A stretch of 64,000 bases of DNA. Source: Gammaproteobacteria bacterium. GTDB taxonomy: Bacteria; Pseudomonadota; Gammaproteobacteria; SURF-13. Positions 48,201-54,489 of the stretch are shown in pieces (within the stretch, counting starts at the first letter, position 1; each line of letters opens with the position of its first letter). The notes beneath the pieces are model-generated. The model ran no database searches. It saw only the letters and a program-made list of their open reading frames with translations, and was not told the origin of the DNA. Location: NCBI GenBank assembly GCA_030680605.1, contig JAUXUQ010000002.1, positions 186,001-250,000 of the forward strand, read 5' to 3'. Made by a program: the position numbers and the translations under genes.

Positions 48201-50881
48201 ACCGGGCGACGCTGCAGGACCTGATCATGGGGCTGATCAACGCGGGGCCCGAAGCGCAGGTGATCGACAAGCCGGGCGGGATCTTCGTGCGCCGCGCCGA
48301 GGAGCTTTCGGAGGACGAGCGGGTGCTGCTGCAGACGGCCGCCCGCATCGTCTTCAGCGATACCGCCGAGACCCTGATCGAGCAGGTGGATCGCCGCGTG
48401 TCGGCAGAACGTGCGTCGGACCGTCTGGAGCCCACGCAGCCGATCGTCGACGAACCGGTTTACCCCCTGGCCGCGCGCGAACGTATATTCAACAACGGCC
48501 TCGGCGGCTTCACCCCCGATGGCCACGAATACGTCATCACCCTCGAACCTGGCCAGAACACGCCGGCGCCGTGGGCCAACGTGATCGCCAGCCCGCACAT
48601 CGGCACGGTCGTCAGTGAAAGTGGCAGTGCGTACACTTGGGCGGAAAACGCGCACGAGTTCCGGTTGACCCCCTGGCACAATGATCCGCTCTCCGACAGT
48701 AGCGGCGAGGCGCTCTATATCCGCGACGAGCAAACAGGTGCATTCTGGTCGCCGACGCCGCTGCCCGCCCGCGGCCGCTCCGGTTATGTGTGCCGGCACG
48801 GCTTCGGCTACAGCGTGTTCGAACATTACGAGGCCGGCATCGCCTCGGAACTGTTCACCTACGTTGCCATGGACGCAGCGGTGAAGTTCGTGGTGGTCAA
48901 GCTGCGCAACCCGTCGCAGCGTGCGCGCAGTCTGTCGTTGACCGGGTATTGGGAACTGGTGCTCGGCGAGTGGCGACACGCCAATCTGATGCACATCGTC
49001 ACCGAAACGGATCCGCACACTGGCTCGCTGTTTGCCCGCAATGCCTACGGCCGCGAATGCGCCAATCGGGTGGTGTTTGCCCACGTCAGCGAGCGCGAGC
49101 GGTCGGTAAGCGGAAACCGCACCGAGTTCATCGGCCGCAACGGCTCGCTGGCCAGCCCGGCAGCGATGCGCCGCAAGCGCCTGTCGGGCAGGACCGGGGC
49201 CGACCTCGATCCGTGCGCCGCGATTCAGGCTCGCATCGAACTGGCCGCAGGGCAGGAACGCGAGATTGTCTTTGTCTTTGGCGCGGCCCGCGACGCCGGC
49301 GAGGCGCGGCAGTTCATCCAGCGTTTCGGCGCGCGCGCGGGCGCGCGGCAGGCGCTGGAAGCGGTGTGGGAACACTGGAACCACACCCTGGGGACGGTGA
49401 ACGTGGACACGCCCGACCCTGCGCTCAACGTGCTGGCCAACGGCTGGCTGGTTTATCAAACGATATCGTGCAGGCTGTGGGGGCGCAGCGGCTATTACCA
49501 GTCCGGCGGCGCCTACGGTTTCCGCGACCAATTGCAGGACACCCTGGCGCTGGTCCATGCGACGCCGTGGCTCGCCCGCGAGCAGTTGATCCGCTGCGCC
49601 GGGCGCCAGTTCCTCAAGGGCGACGTACAGCACTGGTGGCATCCGCCCAATGGGCAGGGTGTGCGCACCCATTTCTCCGACGACTATCTGTGGTTACCGT
49701 ATGCCACCTGTCGTTATGTGCGGGCGACCGGCGACACCGGCGTGCTCGACGAGTCCATCCATTTCCTGGAAGGCCGCGAGCTGTATGCGGAAGAGGAGGC
49801 CTACTACGACCAGCCGCAACGCTCGCCCGAAGCGGCCAGCCTGTATGAGCACTGCGTGCGCGCCATCAAGCACGGCTTGCGTTTCGGCATCCATCATTTG
49901 CCGCTGATGGGCTGCGGCGACTGGAACGACGGCATGAATCTCGTCGGTCGAGACGGGAAGGGCGAGAGCGTGTGGCTGGCGTGGTTTCTGTATGAGAACC
50001 TTGAGTCATTCGCCAGCCTCGCGGGTAGCCGGGGCGACACGGCCTTTGCCGAGCTGTGCAGCGCACAGGCGGCGCAGCTGCGCAGCAACATCGAGAAAAA
50101 TGCCTGGGACGGCGCCTGGTACCGGCGCGCCTGGTTCGACGATGGCACCCCGCTGGGCTCGTCCAGCAACGACGAATGCCAGATCGATTCGATCAGCCAG
50201 AGTTGGGCGGTCATCTCCAGCGGCGGTGACCCGGAGCGCGCGCGCCAGGCGATGATGGCGGTCGACCAGCGTCTGGTGCGACGCGACAAGCAGATCATCC
50301 AGTTGCTCGATCCACCCTTCGACAAATCAGACCTCGAGCCCGGCTACATCAAGGGCTACATCCCCGGCGTGCGCGAGAACGGCGGCCAATATACCCATGC
50401 CGCGATCTGGACCACGATGGCGTTTGCCATGCTGGGCGACACGCAACGCGCGTGGGAATTCTTTGCCATGCTCAACCCCGTCCATCACGGCAGCACGCCC
50501 GAGGCCATCGAACGCTACAAGGTCGAGCCCTACGTCATGTGCGCGGACATCTATGGCGTGTCGCCGCACACCGGCCGCGGCGGCTGGACCTGGTACACCG
50601 GTGCGGCGGGCTGGATGTACCGGCTGACCGTGGAAACCCTGCTGGGATTGCAACTGGAAGTGGACCATCTGCGCATCGCGCCGTGCGTCCCTGCGGATTG
50701 GGATTCCTACAAAATCCACTACCGCTATCGCGACACCGTCTACCACATCACGGTCAAGCGTGTTGGCGAACCATCGGCGCAGGGCGCCCGCGTGACCGTG
50801 GACGGCACCGAACGTCCCGACACACGTATTCCGCTGGTCGACGACCGCCGGGAGCACTTCGTCGAGGTGAAGCTGGGCTAA
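42248..50881 (+). CDS. Cyclic beta-1,2-glucan synthase (NdvB/Cgs type)
   Basis: 2877 residues, matching the 2.8-2.9 kDa-residue size of rhizobial and Brucella enzymes that make cyclic beta-1,2-glucans from UDP-glucose. Two membrane helices lie at about 421-486. The GT84 glycosyltransferase follows at about 500-810, with 'ITLDTDTQLPRDAA' and 'RHRWIRGDWQL'. More membrane helices fill about 830-1020. The cyclisation (GH189, glucoamylase-like) domain runs from about 1035 to 1530, from 'FADFVSADDNWLPPDNFQE' to 'FMAHHQGMSLLAFAHVL'. A GH94 phosphorylase-like domain from about 2075 trims chain length, with the acid in 'GDWNDGMN' near 2558. The start is a TTG with AAGGCCGGGG upstream; no ATG is near. 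It is the main cargo of the guaA island. Confidence 0.93.
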   Translation: MTIQSSNKEHVIAIKEFGFSAHTRNALRHDRDTELLRSELFSIEQLKRHAVTLADQHRVDPRPGPDRLLPRLADNARVLLAAYDVVTAAATQGQRIVPAEAWLLDNFYLIEQQISLARRHLPRGYSRQLPRLADGPSAGFPRIYDLALELISHMDGRVDSDNATQFIAAYQTVEPLKLGELWAFPIMLQLALLENLRRVGVRIAQRREERDAAITWADRMLAAAESEPKQLIQLLAEFANADVPLTAPFVEEFYDRLQAQGPAMAFVQTWVEHKLLEQGVTATELSEAAGRTAAANQISIANSIGSLRFIGAMDWKQYVESLSVVEQTLREDPMERYASQDFATRDRYRHVIEDVARRSTCGEMAVAREAIVLAQAAAAQQGIHDRSAHVGYYLIDRGRPQLERAVGCRLPCKSRISRAGRHLRLFLYLGPILLLTALAVAIVLSALGGFDVHDERLWLLALPLLIAASALAMPLVNLLVTLVMPPRALPRMDFSKGIPDSHRTMVIVPTLLTKLQDVDDLLEAMEIRYLGNRDPNLFFALLTDFRDAPAQTLPDDTALLAHARAAVQVLNESYRDDRPCVFYLFHRPRLWNPFERVWMGYERKRGKLEQFNARLRGEAHTAFSDIVGDPSILASIRYAITLDTDTQLPRDAARTLVGNLAHPLNRPVYDAAKGRIVEGYAILQPRASISLTSAGQSRFTKLFAGDAGIDPYTREVSDVYQDVFGEGSFIGKGIYDVDAFRQAVDGRFPENLILSHDLLESGYARSALVTDVDLIEEHPASIAIESSRRHRWIRGDWQLAGWLLPRVPGPPGPNGSKGKRQANPLSALARWKLFDNLRRSLVAPALLALLAGGWLLGPGPGWLWTLLLVAVACLPPLLSSMIELIRKPEGRDWLVHLSLTGKAAGRPLMLALLTLAFLPYDTLICLGAILRSGVRMLFTRRGLLLWQLPSYARRNARRSLAGFLREMWIAPVLALVLGVALAMGGGQPAAWLAAAPILLLWLVSPVIGWWISRPLVPPAPDLSADQRAFLRTSARRTWRYFADFVSADDNWLPPDNFQEYPAPAIASRTSPTNIGMSLLADLAAVDFGYLTVGECLQRLDNTLASMEKLECYRGHLYNWYDTRTLQPLHPQYVSSVDSGNLAGCLLTLQAGLAEMKHQPVLSANALQGLQDTLQVLAEQLPASSAPELAKKIVLLQDTLRALTLEGPPQTLAAASALNEIHRTGGELAAWLPADIDGELVYWARAFDRQFRALRDELGFLVAAPWQGSAIPTRMELAGTGAVGTGARTQLDLIDDLITRCRALAMMDFEFLYDTACGLLAIGYDVGERRRDPTCYDLLASEARLASFLLIAQGQVPQKHWFSLGRLLTSHGGDVSLISWSGSMFEYLMPQLIMPSYANTLLEQTCKAAVSRQIEYGRQREVPWGISESCYNATDVNQVYQYRAFGVPGLGFKRGLGDDLVIAPYASALALTVMPREACRNLQTLADQGFLGAYGFYEAVDYTPTRVPRGKPYAIVRTFMAHHQGMSLLAFAHVLLDQPMQRRFMSDPFARATELLLQERVPKKGATLHPHAAEVSAAARPPSADIGSIMRVFTDPNTPIPEVHLLSNGRYHVMATHAGGSYSRWRDLAVTRWREDATADGWGTFIYLRDRANGKYWSAAHLPTLRRADHYEAIFVQARAEYRRRDHAIEAHTEISVSPEDDVEIRRVTLTNQSSRTRHIEVTSYAEVVLAPLNADLAHRSFSNLFVQTEILPGQQAILCTRRPRTPGEQVPWMFHLLAAPGATTDEPSFETDRARFIGRGRTAANPLVLDSGDSPSALSNTAGSVLDPIVAIRRTLTLSPDESASVQIISGVADTREAALALLEKYCDRHFVERAFEMAWFQSQEVLRHLNATEADAQLYGRLANSVIYGNALRRAAPSVIARNQLGQSGLWRFGISGDLPIVKLRIGNLNRIDLVKQVLQAHAYWRMKGLAADLVIVNEDFSGYRATLQDLIMGLINAGPEAQVIDKPGGIFVRRAEELSEDERVLLQTAARIVFSDTAETLIEQVDRRVSAERASDRLEPTQPIVDEPVYPLAARERIFNNGLGGFTPDGHEYVITLEPGQNTPAPWANVIASPHIGTVVSESGSAYTWAENAHEFRLTPWHNDPLSDSSGEALYIRDEQTGAFWSPTPLPARGRSGYVCRHGFGYSVFEHYEAGIASELFTYVAMDAAVKFVVVKLRNPSQRARSLSLTGYWELVLGEWRHANLMHIVTETDPHTGSLFARNAYGRECANRVVFAHVSERERSVSGNRTEFIGRNGSLASPAAMRRKRLSGRTGADLDPCAAIQARIELAAGQEREIVFVFGAARDAGEARQFIQRFGARAGARQALEAVWEHWNHTLGTVNVDTPDPALNVLANGWLVYQTISCRLWGRSGYYQSGGAYGFRDQLQDTLALVHATPWLAREQLIRCAGRQFLKGDVQHWWHPPNGQGVRTHFSDDYLWLPYATCRYVRATGDTGVLDESIHFLEGRELYAEEEAYYDQPQRSPEAASLYEHCVRAIKHGLRFGIHHLPLMGCGDWNDGMNLVGRDGKGESVWLAWFLYENLESFASLAGSRGDTAFAELCSAQAAQLRSNIEKNAWDGAWYRRAWFDDGTPLGSSSNDECQIDSISQSWAVISSGGDPERARQAMMAVDQRLVRRDKQIIQLLDPPFDKSDLEPGYIKGYIPGVRENGGQYTHAAIWTTMAFAMLGDTQRAWEFFAMLNPVHHGSTPEAIERYKVEPYVMCADIYGVSPHTGRGGWTWYTGAAGWMYRLTVETLLGLQLEVDHLRIAPCVPADWDSYKIHYRYRDTVYHITVKRVGEPSAQGARVTVDGTERPDTRIPLVDDRREHFVEVKLG

Positions 50882-50888
50882 AGATAAA

Positions 50889-50971
50889 GGCCCGCGAAAG
50901 AGCAATTCCGTAGCACCGGAGGCGTAGGCTCAGGGGCGATCCAATGCAGAAAGTTATTCTTTCGCGAGTCC
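50889..50971. repeat. 83-bp element with inverted ends
   Basis: The ends GGCCCGCGAAAGA and (on the other strand) GGACTCGCGAAAGA share a perfect CGCGAAAGA core, at 50893-50901 and 50958-50966. TAAA is present directly outside both ends (50885-50888 and 50972-50975), as a 4-bp target duplication would be. It looks like a tiny MITE or the joined ends of a lost insertion sequence, seven bases after the glucan synthase stop. Confidence 0.4.
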
Positions 50972-51060
50972 TAAAGCATCCTGTGTGCCAGGGAACCGCC
51001 AGCATGGTTCCGGAATCTTCCTGGTTCGTGCCAGATACTGAGGGTGTCGGGATCGCTCAC
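50971..51060 (-). pseudogene. Possible truncated N-terminus of a HipA-like toxin gene
   Basis: A GTG at 51060, 38 bases after the stop of the HipB-like gene and on the same strand, opens a frame beginning 'SDPDTLSIWHE', which resembles the first strand of HipA-family kinases. The frame then loses similarity and stops after 29 codons, close to the 83-bp element. If this reading is right, a hipBA operon was cut here. The evidence is only a dozen residues plus position. Confidence 0.22.
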
Positions 51061-51097
51061 GAGGCCACCTCACCGGTCTTGCCGGAACGGTCGGCCT

Positions 51098-51307
51098 CTA
51101 TACCTTGCGCCCGCGCGGCTGGATGACGACCTCCAAACCCAGGGTACGCAGCGCCTTCAGGACCTTGCCGCGCTCGAACTCGGACAAAAAGCGCGTACTC
51201 AGGTTGCCGAGCCCGGAGACTGTCTCCAGCGTCAGGCGCCGCTGCTCATGCGTTAAGTCGCGTGAAATATCACGTACGGTAATATAACGACGAACTACAG
51301 AATCCAC
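51098..51307 (-). CDS. HipB/Y4mF-like antitoxin-type regulator, shortened
   Basis: 69 residues from a GTG. 'GLGNLSTRFLSEFERGK' is the recognition-helix signature of the HipB/Y4mF subgroup, and 'VLKALRTLGLEVVIQPRGR' is its typical C-terminus. Compared with that pattern, five or six residues normally found between 'ERGK' and 'KVL' are missing, and the first helices before 'RRLTLETV' are poorly conserved. It may therefore be damaged. No intact toxin gene follows; only a short HipA-like start is seen. It is divergent from the next regulator. Confidence 0.6.
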   Translation of the reverse strand: MDSVVRRYITVRDISRDLTHEQRRLTLETVSGLGNLSTRFLSEFERGKVLKALRTLGLEVVIQPRGRKV

Positions 51308-51319
51308 AATAGCCTGAAA

Positions 51320-51462
51320 ATGTTAACGATTCTAAGCGTTAAACCGCTTAACGCACAGAACAATGAACATAAAGGTTAATGTTCCGACGGGGATGCTCCA
51401 GGAGCATTGTTTTAATGTTCATTATTATATACACTATGTCGCATAGTGACCATAAAGATGGA
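51320..51462. promoter_or_regulatory. Divergent regulatory region with several palindromes
   Basis: Between two divergent regulators lie: TAAGCG/CGCTTA (51333-51338 and 51345-51350) among repeated GTTAA half-sites; GAACAT/ATGTTC (near 51365-51383); a perfect ATGCTCC-A-GGAGCAT (51393-51407) followed by TTGTTTT; and a perfect CACTATG-TCG-CATAGTG (51432-51448). Such palindromes are expected operators for HTH antitoxin-type repressors. The region is visibly AT-rich compared with its flanks. Confidence 0.6.
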
Positions 51463-51468
51463 CGAGAC

Positions 51469-51873
51469 ATGAGAAAAATGCAGCTGGACTTGATGATGCC
51501 AATTTCGGTGAGACGGGCGGTGCATAAGCTTGGACAGGATATCCGTGATGCCCGGCTCAGGCGGCGTATTCCTACGACCGTCATGGCCGAGCGCGCCTCC
51601 ATCAGTCGCACGACCCTGAACAAGGTGGAAAAGGGCGATCCCGGCGTGGCGCTGGGTAACTACGCCAATGTGCTCTTCGTCCTGGGGATGGCGGAGCGCT
51701 TGGGCGACCTGGCGGATGTCAAGACGGATACGGTGGGCCTCGAACTCATCGATGCACGCTTGCCGCAACGTATCTGCAGGCCTCGCCAGAATATGTCCGG
51801 GCGCAAGTCGCCCCCATCCGGACCAAAGAGTGCAACGCTGCTGAATGCGGAGGACAGCGATGGATCGATCTGA
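51469..51873 (+). CDS. XRE-family antitoxin-like transcriptional regulator
   Basis: 134 residues from ATG 51469; the frame is open to 51379 but those codons are made of operator sequence. An XRE helix-turn-helix lies at about 15-75 ('LGQDIRDARLRRRIPTTVMA', 'ASISRTTLNKVEKGDPGVAL'). The family is usually found next to HipA-type kinases. The tail after residue 105 ('RICRPRQNMSGRKSPPSGPK') is of low complexity. The palindrome CACTATGTCGCATAGTG ends 20 bases before the start and may be its operator. It overlaps the DUF502 gene by 14 bases. No toxin is adjacent. Confidence 0.75.
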   Translation: MRKMQLDLMMPISVRRAVHKLGQDIRDARLRRRIPTTVMAERASISRTTLNKVEKGDPGVALGNYANVLFVLGMAERLGDLADVKTDTVGLELIDARLPQRICRPRQNMSGRKSPPSGPKSATLLNAEDSDGSI

Positions 51874-52615
51874 GCCGGAATCCGTCATGGCCGGGCAGGG
51901 ACGCCATGTCGTCCGCACCACCCTGATCGGCTTCTTCACAGTCGCGCCCTTGTGGGTGACCTGGTTGGTGTTCGACTTTCTGCTCGGCATCCTCGCCAGT
52001 ATTGGCGCGCCGCTGCTGCGCACTGCCGCCGGCATGGTCATGCCGTTTTCCGTGACGCTGGCGAACTGGCTGCTCGATTCGGATTTCCAGAAACTCGTCG
52101 CTGTTCTGCTCACGCTGGGCGCGCTGTATGGCATCGGCCTGCTGGCATCGGTGGTGCTCGGGCGGAAGCTCATCGGTGCCATGGAATCGCTCCTGGCGCG
52201 CCTGCCACTGGTGCAAACCATTTACAACGGCACCAAGCGCTTCCTGCACACTTTGCGCAAGCCTCCGGTCTCGGGACAGCGTGTGGTCTTGATCAGCTTT
52301 CCGACGCCGGGGATGAAGGCCATGGGCTTCGTCACCAAGATCATGCACGACACCGACACGGGGCGCGAGCTCGCCGCCGTCTATGTGCCGACCTCGCCGA
52401 ACCCGACCTCGGGCTACATCGAGATCGTGCCGCTGGCGGATGTCGTACAAACCGACTGGAGCATGGAGGAAGCGATGAGTTTTGTAATGACCGGCGGCGC
52501 GAATGCACCCGACCACGTGCGCTATCAGGCGGACAGTGGAGCGCCGACCGGAAAAGTCGGCGCTGGCGGGACGGCGACAGACGGATCGGCCCCATCGTCG
52601 GGGACGGGGGCATGA
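51860..52615 (+). CDS. DUF502 family membrane protein
   Basis: 251 residues from ATG 51860 (GGAGG at 51849-51853). Two membrane helices (about 21-47, 'TLIGFFTVAPLWVTWLVFDF', and 72-98, 'VAVLLTLGALYGIGLLASVV'). The DUF502 core follows, with 'LPLVQTIYNGTKRFLHTL' and 'FVPTSPNP'-like 'VYVPTSPNPTSGYIEIVP'. The biochemical role of the family is unknown. The C-terminal 30 residues are Gly/Ala/Ser-rich. Its TGA overlaps the first ATG of the mrpE remnant, so it was once part of that operon. Confidence 0.85.
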   Translation: MDRSEPESVMAGQGRHVVRTTLIGFFTVAPLWVTWLVFDFLLGILASIGAPLLRTAAGMVMPFSVTLANWLLDSDFQKLVAVLLTLGALYGIGLLASVVLGRKLIGAMESLLARLPLVQTIYNGTKRFLHTLRKPPVSGQRVVLISFPTPGMKAMGFVTKIMHDTDTGRELAAVYVPTSPNPTSGYIEIVPLADVVQTDWSMEEAMSFVMTGGANAPDHVRYQADSGAPTGKVGAGGTATDGSAPSSGTGA

Positions 52616-53075
52616 CGCGCACGCTACTCCCTGCGCGGTGGCCTGTTCGCCCTGCTTTGGTGGGCGTTCTCGGAAGGACGAGGCGACCATCTGGCCATTG
52701 GGCAGCGTCGCCATCGCGGCGGCCACGTCGACCAGCGCCGTCCTGCTGCCACCTGTAAAACATCGTATTCGTATCGTTGCGCTGGTGCGTTTCCTCGCTT
52801 TTTTTATCGGGAACTCGGTGTCCGGTGGCGCCCAGGTGGCGCTGCGTGGCCGGAAGGCATTGCAGCCGGGTATGCTGGCGCTACCGGTTAAATTGCCCCC
52901 GGCGGACCGCGCGTGCTGCTGGTCAATACGCTGGGATTGATGCCTGGCACGCTGAGCGTTGATCTTGCTGGCGATACCCTGCATCTGCATGTCCTCGATG
53001 AGCGCCTGCCCATCTCCACCGAGGTGCAGGCGCTGCGAAGATGTGATTGCACGCATGTTCAGGGAGGCAGCATGA
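52612..53075 (+). pseudogene. mrpE (mnhE) remnant, frameshifted
   Basis: Subunit E of Mrp-type Na+/H+ antiporters can be traced in pieces across three frames. 'LRGGLFALLWWAFSEGRG' is near 52630-52680, then 'AVLLPPVKHRIRIVALVRFL' near 52735-52795 and 'GMLALPVKLPPAD' near 52870-52905. Then come 'LLVNTLGLMPGTLSVDLAG' at about 52915-52975 and 'HVLDERLPISTEVQAL'. The ending '[12 protein letters not shown]' is in another frame before TGA 53073-53075. At least three frameshifts separate the pieces, so no intact protein is made unless the sequence has errors. Confidence 0.7.
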
Positions 53076-53136
53076 CCGGACTCGAAGGGCCGATCGCCGT
53101 ATTCCTGCTGGCAAATCTCGTCGTTGCCCTGCTGGC
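53072..53136 (+). pseudogene. mrpF (mnhF) 5' fragment, truncated by guaA repeat
   Basis: An ATG that overlaps the mrpE-remnant stop (ATGA) starts '[20 protein letters not shown]', a single hydrophobic helix. It ends 'LAATRG', like the first helix of MrpF, which normally continues 'RGP'. At this point the sequence becomes the guaA 3' repeat. The junction therefore lies within mrpF at about 53137. Confidence 0.6.
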
Positions 53137-53334
53137 GGCGACGCGCGGCGCTATGACCACGTGATTGCCCTGCGCGCCGTGGAGACCGTGGACTTTATGA
53201 CTGCCCACTGGGCGCACCTGCCCTATGACGTGCTCGACACCATCTCCACCCGCATCATCAACGAAGTGCCCGGCGTCAGCCGCGTGGTCTATGACATTTC
53301 CGGCAAGCCGCCCGCAACAATAGAGTGGGAGTGA
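53137..53334 (+). pseudogene. Second copy of guaA 3' end (right flank of island)
   Basis: 198 bases repeating codons for the last 65 residues of GMP synthase, from '[20 protein letters not shown]' to 'PPATIEWE' and the stop codon. Identity to 41803-42000 is 194/198, with four synonymous changes. It has no start or N-terminal part and cannot be functional. It marks the right end of the island; host sequence resumes at 53335. Confidence 0.93.
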
Positions 53335-53653
53335 TCACCCAGCTCTGGGATGGATGTACCCACAATGACCTGGGCGTGTGCGTCATCGGATGCTGTCCTG
53401 CACTTCCTGCCTTGCTCCACAGTTCGTAGAAATTTCCGCTGTACGGTGCGCGCAGGTGTACCTTGCGGAAACTTCTTGCCGCAGGGCGCTCGGGAAGGGG
53501 CGCCGTGTTCCGGGTTTTCGCCAATAACACTCTCATGCCAGACAATAAAAACAACGAGATAGATGAAACCCCCGTCTTGCGATGGTATCGGGAATGAAAA
53601 TTGCGTAAGTCTCTAAAGCAACGGGATTTCACAATAAATATTTGGGTGGTGTC
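53335..53653 (+). other. Intergenic region between island and motA-like gene
   Basis: About 320 bases with no supported gene. It should be the original sequence downstream of guaA. The last 60 bases before the motA-like gene are AT-rich (CACAATAAATATTTGG near 53630) and may contain its promoter; no clear -35/-10 pair or sigma-28 site was found. Confidence 0.35.
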
Positions 53654-54475
53654 ATGCGAATCAAGCTGCAAGAGATCAAAAAATCCACCGTCATCGGGCT
53701 TTTCGGCGGCGGTGTACTGGTGCTGGGCATGATGCTGTTGTCCCCGGAGCATATAGGCGCATTCTTCAACATCCCCGGCCTGCTGGTAGTGATTGGCGGC
53801 ACACTGGCCGCGACCATGGTGAGTCGGCCGATTCGGGATGTAATCCGGGTGCTGCGCAGCCTGCCAGAACTGGCTACCGATGACCATCCAAATGTTGAGG
53901 ACGAGATCGAGCAATTGCTGCGGGTCGCTGAAAGATACCGGCACGGCAATATCCGGGCCGCCGAAAAAGAACTGGCCTATATCAGCAACCCGTTTTTACG
54001 TAGCGGGATACAACTGGTCATCGACAGGGACCCGCTGCAGAATCTGACCAAGGTATTACAGTGGCGCATCACAGGGTTGCGTGTGCGCGAACAGGCGGAT
54101 GCCCAGATTCTGCGCACGATGGCCACCCTGGCCCCGGCCTTCGGCATGCTGGGTACCCTGTTCGGTCTGGTGCATATGCTGTCCGGGCTCGGCCACAGTG
54201 GTCTGGAGGAGATTGGTGCCACCATGGCGTTCGCCATGGCAGCCACATTGTACGGTCTGCTTGCCGCCAATCTGGTGCTGAAGCCATTGGCCATCAAAAT
54301 GGAGCGACGCACCCAGCAGCGCCTGGTCGCCATGCACATGCTGCAAGAAGGCATCTTGCTGTTGTATGACCGGCAACATCCGGTGCTGATTCGTGAGGCT
54401 TTGGATGCCTACCACTCGCATCATGAGGACGCGTCATATCAACTCACCAAGCTGGCCCTGGTGAATGCTGCCTGA
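53654..54475 (+). CDS. MotA/PomA-like stator protein
   Basis: 273 residues from ATG 53654. It has membrane helices near residues 10-30 and 36-55 ('GLLVVIGGTLAATMVSRPI') and a second pair near 150-220, with the MotA signature region 'LAPAFGMLGTLFGLVHMLSG' and 'AFAMAATLYGLLAANLVLKP'. It forms the ion channel of a rotary stator with the MotB-like protein encoded 14 bases downstream. No other flagellar genes are in view; the pair could serve flagella or another envelope process. Confidence 0.85.
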   Translation: MRIKLQEIKKSTVIGLFGGGVLVLGMMLLSPEHIGAFFNIPGLLVVIGGTLAATMVSRPIRDVIRVLRSLPELATDDHPNVEDEIEQLLRVAERYRHGNIRAAEKELAYISNPFLRSGIQLVIDRDPLQNLTKVLQWRITGLRVREQADAQILRTMATLAPAFGMLGTLFGLVHMLSGLGHSGLEEIGATMAFAMAATLYGLLAANLVLKPLAIKMERRTQQRLVAMHMLQEGILLLYDRQHPVLIREALDAYHSHHEDASYQLTKLALVNAA

Positions 54476-54489
54476 AGCCGGTCGCTGAG

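Larger units (their letters stand above)
42001..53334. mobile_element. Putative genomic island at the 3' end of guaA
   Basis: The segment between the guaA stop codon and the end of the second guaA 3' copy is 11,334 bases. It carries a glucan synthase, two antitoxin-like regulators, a DUF502 protein and mrpEF debris, none belonging to the guaBA-tadA context. The 3' end of guaA is a known integration site of genomic islands in several bacteria. No integrase, excisionase or transposase gene is visible, so the element appears immobile or was mobilised in trans. The coding part is richer in G+C than its flanks. Confidence 0.75.

Noticed and set aside
47228-49672. Very long open frame antisense to the glucan synthase gene
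   Set aside because: It is a shadow caused by the high G+C third codon positions of the sense gene. It has no start signal and encodes no recognisable protein, while the sense strand is a clear GT84/GH94 enzyme.
51379-51468. Extended N-terminus of the XRE regulator starting at 51379
   Set aside because: These codons are made of palindromic operator sequence and lack a ribosome binding site; the ATG at 51469 begins family-like sequence.
53047-53334. A 95-codon frame ending in the guaA C-terminus as an expressed small protein
   Set aside because: Only the last 65 codons resemble GuaA; the first 30 read mrp debris in a wrong frame. It is a junction artefact of the island.
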